A stretch of 64,000 nt of DNA from Bradyrhizobium sp. ORS 285 (GTDB lineage: Bacteria > Pseudomonadota > Alphaproteobacteria > Rhizobiales > Xanthobacteraceae), in assembly GCF_900176205.1 (NCBI RefSeq), contig NZ_LT859959.1, positions 1,302,001 through 1,366,000 of the forward strand, in the 5' to 3' direction. Each line of letters starts with the position of its first letter. Position 1 is the first letter of the stretch. Below the pieces are notes generated by a model, which worked only from the letters and a program-made list of their open reading frames with translations, made no database searches and had not been told where the DNA came from. The translations under genes were made by a program, and so were the position numbers. Shown piece after piece: positions 56,503-64,000 of this stretch.

Positions 56503-57375
56503 AGCCTGGTCGGAAGCGCAAGCTGGTCGACGAGATCTGCGGCAAGTGGCAGGTGTCGATCCGCAGGGCCTGCGAGGCCCTGGAGTTCGACAGGTCGACC
56601 TACCACTACAGATCCCGTCGCTCCGACCAGGCCGCCCTCGAACAACGGATCAGGGAGATCTGTCAGGTTCGCGTCCGCTACGGTTATCGCCGCATTCACG
56701 TCGTGCTTCGTCGCGAAGGATGGCGCCACGGGCAGAACAAGACGCGGCGGGTCTATCCCGAATTGGGCCTGCAATTACGCAATAAGGCGCCGAAGCGTCG
56801 AGTCAGGGCCAAGTTGCGGGATGATCGCAGGCCGGCGACGCGATCGAACGAGACCTGGGCGATGGACTTCGTCCACGATCAGTTGGCAACCGGACGTAAG
56901 CTACGGGTGCTCACGATCGTCGACATCTTCTTCCGATTCTCGCCAGCGCTGACACCGCGGTTCACTTTCCGCGGCACCGATGTCGTGGAGATACTGGAAG
57001 GGGTCCGCGATGAAGTGGGATTCCCGGCAACGATCCGTGTCGATCAAGGCACCGAGTTCGTGTCGCGCGATCTCGACGTCTGGGCGTATCAGCGCGGCAT
57101 CACGCTGGACTTCTCCAGGCCCGGCAAGCCGACGGACAATGCTTTCATCGAGGCGTTCACTTTCATCGAGGCGTTCAACGGACGCTTCCCGGGAGGAATG
57201 TCTCAATGCCCATTGGTTCCTGACGCTTGCTGATGCCGAGGAAAAAGTGGAGACTTGGCGCAGGTACTACAACGAAGAACGGCCGCACGGCGCGATCGGC
57301 AACAAACCGCCGATTCTGCTGCAAAACCACGATGGCGCAACCAGCCCGCCACCGTATCAGAGCGCAAAACTCTAG
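56499..57375 (+). pseudogene. IS407-group OrfB with duplicated catalytic segment and frameshift
   Basis: Like copy 2: TDNAFIEAF is followed by TFIEAF and a frame change (NGRFPGGMSQ), and the frame ends at 57233. ECLNAHWFLTLADAEEKVET and YNEERPHGAIG continue in another frame to 57375. Confidence 0.9.
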
Positions 57376-57402
57376 TTCTGGGTGGTCCAAAGCTCGGCCT
57401 CA

Positions 57403-57808
57403 CTGCAAACCCACTCGGACTCTAAATTCTGCTGGATGAAACTTCGGTGGCAGGTCAGAACCCGCCCGCCCTGCTGGGCGACGCGAGGGCGGCGATCGAG
57501 GCGGCGGCGCGAAGGGGCACAAAGCGGTTGCGACGACCGATGCGGACCACGGTGAAGCGCACTGCACTCGTGGTGCCTGAAGGACATGGCAGGCGAAGCA
57601 CAACTTTCTAAGCCTCATAGCCGAGGCGCGGATCACCAGCAAGTGCGGCAAGGACAAAGCCGTAGAACGCCACTTTTGATAAGCCGGAACTTCAGCCGCA
57701 CGGAGGTTCAGCGCACCGTTCGCACCATCGGAGCATCGAAAACGTCTAGCAGTTTAGTTTAGCAGATTGGTCTGCCGCCTTCTGGGATGTCCACATTGGA
57801 TCGATATC
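57403..57808. other. Gap with IS relics left of the nod promoter region
   Basis: Mostly unidentified. Around 57700-57750 a decayed ISAs1-type fragment (TEVQRTVRT) matches 28858-28970. In Bradyrhizobium nodD1 usually lies divergent to nodA at about this place; no nodD sequence is seen. Confidence 0.5.
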
Positions 57809-57855
57809 CATTGATAAAATCGATTGTACGGCAGTGGTTCAGCCGGGTATGCAAT
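57809..57855 (-). promoter_or_regulatory. Nod-box-like sequence pointing leftward
   Basis: On the minus strand ACAATCGATTTTATCAATGG (57807-57826) matches the most conserved part of the nod box (AAACAATCRATTTTACCAAT) with few changes. The other half of the 47-bp box is degenerate. It reads away from nodA. It would suit a divergent nodD1 promoter; B. japonicum nodD1 has such a nod-box-like element. The gene it served is gone. Confidence 0.6.
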
Positions 57856-57950
57856 AAATGTAACAAGCAGGGTGTCCAGAGTTAGTTAACATAGTGGATG
57901 CAACAAATGGGCTGATCTGCTCGTGGCGGAAACGGTTTCGTTACGCGCTA

Positions 57951-57963
57951 TTCGAAACAATCA
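57951..57963 (+). promoter_or_regulatory. Possible degenerate nod box core for nodA
   Basis: TTCGAAACAATCA matches ATCNAAACAATCR in all but one position and points to nodA, whose start is 97 bp further on. The flanking nod-box halves are poorly conserved, so this is tentative. Confidence 0.4.
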
Positions 57964-58059
57964 GGCGGGCCCACCGAGTACTGAAAATCGCGGATTTTTG
58001 GGCTGTAAGATAACTTCGTTGGTATGACCGTAGTGTTCAAATGAATGTGAGGGTTGTAG

Positions 58060-58653
58060 ATGCGGTCGCAGCTTAGATGGAGTGTATGCTGGGAGAGTGA
58101 TCTCGCTGTTTCGGATCATTTAGAGCTATCTGAGTTTTTTCAGATTGCATATGGTCTGACGGGATCGTCGAACGCGCTCCCGTTCATGTCGAATCGAAGC
58201 TGGGCAGGTGCAAGGCCGGAGCTGCGCGTAATTGGGTATGACAAAAGAGGAGTGGCTGCTCATCTTGCGGTGCTGCGGCGGTTTATTAAAGTAGAGAATA
58301 TCGATGTGTTAGTTGCAGAGCTCGGCCTCTATGCAATTCGGCCGGATCTTGAGGGGCGCTGGCTCGCAAACTCGTTGCGAGTAATGCATCCCGCGCTTAA
58401 GCAGCTGAGTGTTCCGTTCGGTTTTGGAACAGTGAGAAGCGCGTTGGAGCGCCATGTAGGAAGACTCCTCGGCCGTCCGGGCCTCGCGACAATCTTGCAT
58501 GGTGTCAAGGTGCGGTCCACGTTATCGGAAGTCTATCAAAATCTGTCCGCTACACGGGTCGACGAGCCGTTGGTGCTTGTATTTCCTATTGTAAGCCCGC
58601 TCAGCAAGTGGCCTCCAGGTGCAACGATTGAGAGGAATGGGCCTGAGTTGTGA
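58060..58653 (+). CDS. nodA: NodA, Nod-factor N-acyltransferase
   Basis: Transfers a fatty acyl chain to the free amino group that NodB exposes on the chitooligosaccharide. 197 residues, near the usual 195-210. NodA-specific stretches are present: [20 protein letters not shown] (about 45-64), [20 protein letters not shown] (about 85-104) and the terminal RNGPEL. The ATG has GAGGG six bases upstream. The stop overlaps the nodB start (GTGA), so translation is coupled. First gene of nodABCSUIJ. No nodY or nodK lies in front of it, unlike in B. japonicum or B. elkanii. Confidence 0.96.
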   Translation: MRSQLRWSVCWESDLAVSDHLELSEFFQIAYGLTGSSNALPFMSNRSWAGARPELRVIGYDKRGVAAHLAVLRRFIKVENIDVLVAELGLYAIRPDLEGRWLANSLRVMHPALKQLSVPFGFGTVRSALERHVGRLLGRPGLATILHGVKVRSTLSEVYQNLSATRVDEPLVLVFPIVSPLSKWPPGATIERNGPEL

Positions 58654-59309
58654 GTGTCGGGGTGAAGTGTATAGGCATAAGAGATGCGGGCAACGAGTCT
58701 GTGGATGATCGATGTGTTTACCTGACATTTGACGATGGGCCCGATCGGCGCAACACATCGGAAATCCTTAGCGTTCTTTCGGAATATAACGTTCCTGCAA
58801 CATTCTGCGTATTAGGCGTGTATGCGTTGAGGGAGCGGGATCTTATCCGAAGGATGGCTTCGGAGGGGCACGAAATCGTAAATCACAGTATGTCGCATGC
58901 CGACCTATCTAAGTGCGATATCGCAGAGTTGCAGTACCAAATTGATCAGGCGTGCTTCGCTATCAAATCGGTCTGTCCGGGGGGAGTAATCCGTTATTTT
59001 AGGGCACCCTACGGAAGATGGACCGATTCTGTGATCTACTGCGCGGCACAAAGAGGGATGTTGCCGCTTTATTGGTCGATAGATCCTCGGGACTGGTCGA
59101 GACCTGGGGTAGATAAGATTGTATCAGTGGTACTCGAGGCAGCGAGGCCTGGCTCCGTAATCCTATTACATGATGGCTGCCCGCCCAATGAACAAGGAGG
59201 CGGCAGCCGAAATTGCCGACGAGACGAGACAGTTTTGGCTGTTGCTCGGCTGATCCCAGCTCTTCATGGGCTGGGGCTAAAGATCGCCGCCCTTCCAAAT
59301 CTCGAATAG
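58650..59309 (+). CDS. nodB: NodB, chitooligosaccharide N-deacetylase
   Basis: Removes the acetyl group from the non-reducing terminal GlcNAc before NodA acts. 219 residues, carbohydrate esterase family 4. TFDDGP at 26-31 gives the catalytic Asp and a metal-binding Asp; His79 and His83 (HSMSH) complete the metal site; RAPYG at 118-122 and LLHD at 172-175 are the other conserved motifs. The start is a GTG overlapping the nodA stop. nodC follows 12 bp after the stop. Confidence 0.97.
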   Translation: MSVGVKCIGIRDAGNESVDDRCVYLTFDDGPDRRNTSEILSVLSEYNVPATFCVLGVYALRERDLIRRMASEGHEIVNHSMSHADLSKCDIAELQYQIDQACFAIKSVCPGGVIRYFRAPYGRWTDSVIYCAAQRGMLPLYWSIDPRDWSRPGVDKIVSVVLEAARPGSVILLHDGCPPNEQGGGSRNCRRDETVLAVARLIPALHGLGLKIAALPNLE

Positions 59310-59321
59310 TGGCTTGCCTCT

Positions 59322-60575
59322 ATGACTAGTGTTACCATTGCCAGCACGCTTGCGATATTGTCCTACGCAGTTGTATCCTCAACGTATGAAGTAGTGCAGA
59401 TGTGCAATTCCAAGGGGGCAGACCAAGGTCGAGCTAAGCTGTCTCAATGCGCCCATTTAGAGACCCCAAGTGTCGACGTGATCGTGCCGTGCTTCAATGA
59501 AGACCCGACGATCTTGTTGGCGTGCCTAGAGTCGATTGCGCAGCAAGATTATAGCGGTCAGATAACAGTATATGTAATCGATGACGGATCAGATAATCGA
59601 GAACAGCTGTCTATTGTTCATAGCTGTTTTAAGCTCGATTCGAGATTTAGCTTTATCACCTTGCCGCGGAACGTTGGTAAGAGAAAAGCGCAGATACAGG
59701 CCATTCGGCGATCCGTCGGCGAGCTAATATTGAACGTTGACTCAGATACGGTGTTGAATCCGGACGTTGTAAGAGAGTTAGCCGAAGCTATGCAGGATCG
59801 CGCAGTTGGAGCTGCGATGGGGCAACTTAGTGCCATAAACCGGAAATCCACGTGGCTTACGCGCTTGATAGACATGGAGTATTGGCTCGCCTGCAACGAA
59901 GAGAGGTCAGCGCAGGCGCGATTCGGGGCGGTCATGTGCTGCTGTGGGCCATGCGCTATGTATCGCCGTTCTGCGCTTTCGCCGCTTTTGGATCAATACG
60001 AGTCCCAATATTTTCTTGGTAAGCCAAGTGATTTTGGAGAAGACAGGCATCTGACTCTTTTGATGCTTAAGGCCGGATATAAAACGGCTTATGTATCGAG
60101 TGCAGTGGCAAATACAGTTGTTCCAGACCGCCTTGTGCCGTACCTTCGTCAGCAACTGAGATGGGCGCGGAGTACTTTGCGAGATACGTTATTGTCAATT
60201 GGTCTTTTGCCGCGCCTAAACCCATATATTACCCTTGATGTAATTGGTCAAAACATCGGACCGCTGCTTCTACTGCTTTCGTTGTTGATGGCTGCAGCGC
60301 AGGTGTTTTGGACAGACGAGGCGCCGTGGCTTACCGCGGAAATTATCGTCGCAATGACTCTTGTAAGGTGTTCTGTATTCGCGATTCGAGCTAGGCAGGC
60401 GCGGTTTCTAGCGTTTGTTTTGCATGCGCCGATCAATATCTTCTTGCTGGTTCCCGTCAAAGCGTATGCGCTATTGACGTTGCGAGAGAGTGATTGGTTG
60501 TCGCGCAAATCACCGTGTCAAAGTGGGGTGATCTCCGCTGTAGCATCGTCGAGGAGAAATGTCTCACTGGAGTAA
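59322..60575 (+). CDS. nodC: NodC, N-acetylglucosaminyltransferase (chitin oligomer synthase)
   Basis: Polymerises UDP-GlcNAc into the short chitin chain, in the inner membrane. 417 residues, family GT2. One N-terminal membrane helix, then the catalytic domain: DDG at 87-89, DSD at 140-142, GEDRH at 239-243 and the processivity motif QQLRW at 277-281. A C-terminal membrane region follows from about 305 (IGPLLLLLSLLMAAAQVF). The length is close to that of Sinorhizobium NodC and shorter than the about 485 of B. japonicum, the difference being the C-terminal tail. Confidence 0.97.
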   Translation: MTSVTIASTLAILSYAVVSSTYEVVQMCNSKGADQGRAKLSQCAHLETPSVDVIVPCFNEDPTILLACLESIAQQDYSGQITVYVIDDGSDNREQLSIVHSCFKLDSRFSFITLPRNVGKRKAQIQAIRRSVGELILNVDSDTVLNPDVVRELAEAMQDRAVGAAMGQLSAINRKSTWLTRLIDMEYWLACNEERSAQARFGAVMCCCGPCAMYRRSALSPLLDQYESQYFLGKPSDFGEDRHLTLLMLKAGYKTAYVSSAVANTVVPDRLVPYLRQQLRWARSTLRDTLLSIGLLPRLNPYITLDVIGQNIGPLLLLLSLLMAAAQVFWTDEAPWLTAEIIVAMTLVRCSVFAIRARQARFLAFVLHAPINIFLLVPVKAYALLTLRESDWLSRKSPCQSGVISAVASSRRNVSLE

Positions 60576-60676
60576 GGATGAGCCGAAGTCAGTTTTTAGA
60601 AAGGGGCAGAGGGTTGTTGTAGGAGAGTGGATCTCCGATCCTGTAACTACGGAATAGTGGCTAGAAAGGACGGGCT

Positions 60677-61285
60677 ATGCTTGGCATTCGGAGCCTTCTC
60701 GATCAAGAGCTCCAGCGCGACGATCCGTGGCGGCTTGGGAATAGCCCGTTTGAGGCGCGGCGATACGCTCACATGTTTCGTCTTTCGGCTTCAAGTGGCA
60801 GGATTGCAAAAGGGCTTGAGCTGGGGTGCGCCGCTGGTATTTTTACGGGCGAGCTAGCGCCTCGCTGCGAGCGGTTGACGGTCGTCGATATTATGCCAAC
60901 TGCAATTGCTCGCGCAAAGAGCCGCACTATACATTTGTCGAACATTAGTTGGGTCGTGTCTGACGTCACGACGTTCTCGAGTGTTGATCAATTCGATTTG
61001 ATCGTGCTCGCTGAAATTCTCTACTACCTTCAAGATCTTTTGGAGATGGAGCGCGCAATAGCAAATACTATCAAGTATCTTTCGCCGGGCGGTCGGCTAG
61101 TGTTCGGCTCGGCGCGAGATAACGTGTGCCGAAGATGGGGGAATGCAGCCGGCGCTGAAACGATGGCGGTTACGTTGGGCCGAATGATGATTGAGATTGA
61201 GCGAGTTGAATGCCGCGACCACTCTAAGGATGAGGATTGGTTATTGGTTTCGTTCGAAAGTCCGATGTCCGGTGCAGTAGCGTAG
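60677..61285 (+). CDS. nodS: NodS, Nod-factor N-methyltransferase
   Basis: An S-adenosylmethionine-dependent methyltransferase that methylates the terminal amino group of the deacetylated chain. 202 residues. Motif I LELGCAAGIFTGEL at 47-60, the acidic motif II VVDIMPTAIARAK, and FDLIVLAEILYYLQD for motif IV are clear. ATG at 60677 with AAGGA upstream. A 101-bp space separates it from nodC with no visible terminator, so it is probably co-transcribed. nodU starts 27 bp after. Confidence 0.95.
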   Translation: MLGIRSLLDQELQRDDPWRLGNSPFEARRYAHMFRLSASSGRIAKGLELGCAAGIFTGELAPRCERLTVVDIMPTAIARAKSRTIHLSNISWVVSDVTTFSSVDQFDLIVLAEILYYLQDLLEMERAIANTIKYLSPGGRLVFGSARDNVCRRWGNAAGAETMAVTLGRMMIEIERVECRDHSKDEDWLLVSFESPMSGAVA

Positions 61286-61312
61286 GTTGAGCAACGGGTT
61301 GGAGTGTACAAT

Positions 61313-63043
61313 ATGCGGATCTGCGGAATTAAGCTAACTCACGACGGATCGGTTGCAGTGGTGGACGACGGGCGTCTGGTCTTCTGTCAAGAGAGCGAGA
61401 AGCGAAATAACAACCCTCGTTACGAGCCGATCCATGATTTGGACGAGATCCGATGCGTGTTAGTTGAGCACGGGATCGTCCCCGAGCAGATTGACCGATT
61501 CGTGATTGACGGATGGGATGGTGCTAGTGACTCGCGTCTTAAAGTATCAAGTTCTGGTTCAGCGCGAGAGTTGATAGGGGCGCCCTATTTCGAAGGATTT
61601 GCAGACGGAGTACTATTGCCATATGAAGGGATGGGGCTTGAGCTTGGTGGTAAGGCGTACGGCTACAGCAGCTATCCTCATACTGCGGGCCACGTGTCTG
61701 CAGCGTACTGTACAAGTCCATTTTTGAAAGCCGATGAACCAGCGCTTTGTCTCGTTTGGGATGGGTGTATTTTCCCCCGATTGTATCACGTCGGGCCGAA
61801 TGGAGCTCGCTTCCTTGAAAATTTGTTTCCGATTATCGGGCATGCTTACGCAGTCGGTTGGCGATACTTTGGCCCGAACAGCCGGTCCGACCAAGAAGAG
61901 TGGGATCTCGGGGCGGCCGGCAAACTGATGGCTTACATCGCTCTGGGGGAGCATAAAGATGAAATAACTGAGGAGTTCGAGAATCTTTATCGCGCGCATT
62001 TCGCTGGGCATACAAGTCGAGCGATTGACTTTCGGGTTAACTTCACTAAGTCCCAAGAGACGCTTCAGGCCACTCACCGTTTTTTTGAGGAGAGCAAATC
62101 GAGGTTGCGCGGAGAACGGTCGGAAGACGTACTCTCGTCTTTCCACGTGTTTATCGAGCGTTTGCTTGTCCAGGAAATCGCGCTTTGTTTGTTGCGGCGT
62201 AAGGGCATTTCGGGGTCGCGAAATCTTTGCGTGGCGGGTGGGTGCGGTCTGAACATCAAATGGAATAGTGCACTTCGATCGAGTGGCTTGTTCGACATGG
62301 TATGGGTTCCACCTTTCCCGAATGATAGTGGATCAGCAATTGGAGCTGCATGCGCGGAGAATGCTGCACGAAGCGGGTTTCGATCGCTCGAATGGTCGGT
62401 CTATTGCGGCCCTACATTAAAAAGGAGTCGCCCTTCGCGAGAATGGGAGTCGGTAGCCTGTAGCCTCGATGAGTTGGCGGCGATAATTGCGGGTGATCAG
62501 CCTGTTGTATTTCTCTCTGGCAGGGCGGAACTGGGGCCGCGGGCGCTCGGCGGCAGAAGTATTCTGGCCGCGGCGACGTCGCCAACGATGAAGCAATACC
62601 TCAACGAGATGAAATCTCGCGAAGAATTTCGGCCTGTCGCACCAATTTGCATAGAGGATCGTGCGTCAGAGATCTTCTCTCCTGGCACGCCTGACCCCTA
62701 CATGCTCTTCGACCATCAGACGCGGGAGGAATGGCGGGCGAAAGTGCCGTCTATCGTACACTTGGATGGCTCTGCGCGGTTGCAGACGGTCGCCAGGACG
62801 TCTACCCATCACGTGGCCCAATTGCTTGTCGAGTATGAGAGGCTAACAGGCATACCGTTGCTTTGCAATACGAGCGCTAACTATCATGGTCGGGGCTTCT
62901 TTCCCGACGTTTCATCAGCCTGTGAGTGGGGACGAATAGATCACGTTTGGTCTGACGGTCAGCTCTGGCGCAAAAGGGTTCATACGAGATGTTCGGCAGA
63001 AAGTGAGCTTGAGCGCGTTGGGGCAGGTGCATGTCTCACATAG
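61313..63043 (+). CDS. nodU: NodU, Nod-factor 6-O-carbamoyltransferase
   Basis: Transfers a carbamoyl group from carbamoyl phosphate to the non-reducing end sugar. 576 residues from the ATG at 61313, which has GGAG eight bases upstream (a GTG at 61304 is less likely). N-terminal HDGSVAVVDDGRLVFCQESE (from residue 10), HTAGHVSAAY in the metal-binding region, and VAGGCGLNIKWNS near 307 belong to the kinase-like fold. The C-terminal domain has FLSGRAELGPRALGGRSILA at about 400-419 and EEFRPVAPICIED. It overlaps nodI by 13 bases. Confidence 0.96.
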   Translation: MRICGIKLTHDGSVAVVDDGRLVFCQESEKRNNNPRYEPIHDLDEIRCVLVEHGIVPEQIDRFVIDGWDGASDSRLKVSSSGSARELIGAPYFEGFADGVLLPYEGMGLELGGKAYGYSSYPHTAGHVSAAYCTSPFLKADEPALCLVWDGCIFPRLYHVGPNGARFLENLFPIIGHAYAVGWRYFGPNSRSDQEEWDLGAAGKLMAYIALGEHKDEITEEFENLYRAHFAGHTSRAIDFRVNFTKSQETLQATHRFFEESKSRLRGERSEDVLSSFHVFIERLLVQEIALCLLRRKGISGSRNLCVAGGCGLNIKWNSALRSSGLFDMVWVPPFPNDSGSAIGAACAENAARSGFRSLEWSVYCGPTLKRSRPSREWESVACSLDELAAIIAGDQPVVFLSGRAELGPRALGGRSILAAATSPTMKQYLNEMKSREEFRPVAPICIEDRASEIFSPGTPDPYMLFDHQTREEWRAKVPSIVHLDGSARLQTVARTSTHHVAQLLVEYERLTGIPLLCNTSANYHGRGFFPDVSSACEWGRIDHVWSDGQLWRKRVHTRCSAESELERVGAGACLT

Positions 63044-63945
63044 CCGTAGATGTCAGAAACGTAACAAAGGTGCGTGAGAGGAGGAAAGTGGTAGATCGGC
63101 TTCGCTTCAGTGTAAATAAAGGAGAGTGTTTCGGATTGTTGGGTCCGAACGGTTCTGGCAAAAGCACCATTTTGCGTATGTTGCTTGGACTGATCCGCGC
63201 GGATTCCGGAGATATTTCAGTTCTAGGCAGCCAAGTGCCGGATCAGTCTCGTTTGGTGCGGTCCCGCATCGGGGTTGTACCGCAGTCGGACAATTTAGAG
63301 AACGAGTTTACCGTACGCGAGAATTTGGCTTTATTCGGTCGCTATTTCGGGATGCGCCAAAACGAAATTCAGGCGTCAATTCCTTCACTGCTTGAGTTTT
63401 CATGCCTCGAAAATCGCGCGAGCTGGAAGGTGTCGGATCTGTCTGGTGGCATGAAGCGGCGGCTCGTCCTGGCGCGTGCAATGATCAATAACCCGGACCT
63501 GCTTATTATGGACGAGCCGACGACTGCGTTGGATCCGCCCGCGCGGCACATAATATGGGACAGACTGCGGGTATTGCTAGGAAAGGGAAAGACGATTTTG
63601 TTGAGTACGCATTTTATGGAGGAAGCAGAGCGTTTATGTGATCGGATCTGCGTGCTTGACGAGGGGCATATTATCGCACAGGGGAAGCCGGCTGACTTAA
63701 TAGAGACGGTGGTTGGATGTGATGTACTGGAGATATATGGTGACGATCCCGGCAAGATTGCTAATCTGGTCAAAACGCACGCAACTCGTGTCGAGGTGAG
63801 CGGTGAGACCGTCTATTGCTACTCGTCGGATATTGCGCGAGTACGAGAACGATTGCAGGGTGGAGCAAGGCTGCGCTTAATGGAGCGATCGGCAAATCTA
63901 GAGGACGTATTCTTGCGGCTAACTGGACGTGAATTGGAGGCCTAG
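63031..63945 (+). CDS. nodI: NodI, ABC transporter ATPase for Nod-factor export
   Basis: The ATP-binding subunit of the NodIJ exporter, on the cytoplasmic face of the inner membrane. 304 residues. Walker A GPNGSGKS at 38-45, Q loop PQSDNLENEF near 84-93, signature LSGGM at 137-141, Walker B LLIMDEP at 157-163 and the switch His194 are all present. It starts inside the end of nodU and is followed three bases later by nodJ. Confidence 0.97.
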   Translation: MSHIAVDVRNVTKVRERRKVVDRLRFSVNKGECFGLLGPNGSGKSTILRMLLGLIRADSGDISVLGSQVPDQSRLVRSRIGVVPQSDNLENEFTVRENLALFGRYFGMRQNEIQASIPSLLEFSCLENRASWKVSDLSGGMKRRLVLARAMINNPDLLIMDEPTTALDPPARHIIWDRLRVLLGKGKTILLSTHFMEEAERLCDRICVLDEGHIIAQGKPADLIETVVGCDVLEIYGDDPGKIANLVKTHATRVEVSGETVYCYSSDIARVRERLQGGARLRLMERSANLEDVFLRLTGRELEA

Positions 63946-63948
63946 GCG

Positions 63949-64000
63949 ATGTATCGGTACCGTGCGGTAATGCCGGCGAATTGTTGGAATTGGTCTGCAG
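63949..64000 (+). CDS. nodJ: NodJ, membrane subunit of Nod-factor exporter (partial)
   Basis: Only the first 17 codons are in the window (MYRYRAVMPANCWNWSA). The position right after nodI and the tryptophan-containing start fit NodJ, the permease partner. The call rests mainly on gene order. Confidence 0.8.
   Translation, partial: MYRYRAVMPANCWNWSA

Larger units (their letters stand above)
56161..57402 (+). mobile_element. IS407-group element, copy 3
   Basis: Ends TGAGGCCGGGAAACTGGACC at 56161 and, inverted, TGAGGCCGAGCTTTGGACCA at 57402. Shares the orfB duplication and several base changes with copy 2. Sits between nolL and the nod operon. No target duplication seen. Confidence 0.92.

Noticed and set aside
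1..64000. CRISPR arrays, rRNA or tRNA genes, attachment site
   Set aside because: No regularly spaced short repeats, rRNA-like sequence or tRNA cloverleaf was noticed by eye. A dedicated search could still find a tRNA fragment.

Overview
The window looks like an accessory symbiosis island of a Bradyrhizobium-type nodulating bacterium. The evidence is an ordered nodABCSUIJ operon that runs off the right edge, nodD, nolA, nodZ, a GDP-mannose dehydratase of the noeL/gmd type, a nolL-like O-acetyltransferase, a ttsI-like regulator and a NopM/IpaH-type effector with a recognisable tts box. These sit in a dense field of insertion sequences, many broken or nested, and much of the remaining DNA is decayed transposase or apparently empty sequence.

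Layout. 0-13 kb: the end of an IS66 element, nodD (-), a G-tract-rich intergenic region, dctA (+), nolA (+), then two nearly identical dead IS256 copies in opposite orientation (7113-8554 and 11051-12491) flanking ttsI. 13-24 kb: an outer-membrane-protein pseudogene, a truncated IS66, a broken IS5, nodZ (-), several IS66/IS256 relics and an OmpR-type response regulator. 24-31 kb: a penicillin-binding-protein pseudogene cut by a complete IS66 with a perfect 8-bp target duplication, then IS3-type elements. 31-39 kb: a decayed nolK/fcl, intact gmd/noeL, an IS630, an intact outer membrane beta-barrel gene, a DUF7694-like gene and an unknown membrane protein. 39-45 kb: an IS407-group element, relics, and the nopM-like effector. 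45-54 kb: a nested set of elements in which an IS3 was entered by a 5.4-kb IS66 (perfect 8-bp target duplication) that carries an Imm1-like gene and was itself entered by a serine-recombinase element; a second IS66 sits 29 bp away. 54-64 kb: nolL-like gene (-), another IS407-group copy, and nodA-nodB-nodC-nodS-nodU-nodI-nodJ (+).

How the genes fit together. NodC, NodB and NodA build the acylated chitooligosaccharide core. NodS and NodU add N-methyl and carbamoyl groups, and NodI/NodJ export the product. NodZ adds fucose and the NolL-like protein may acetylate it. GDP-fucose supply would start with Gmd/NoeL, but the following enzyme (NolK/Fcl) is a pseudogene here. NodD is the flavonoid-responsive activator and NolA a MerR-type regulator. 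TtsI, expected to be activated in the NodD circuit, would switch on the effector through its tts box.

Caveat: many broken frames fall at or near homopolymer tracts, so some pseudogene calls could be sequence errors. Others, with internal stops, deletions or shared duplications, are clearly real.
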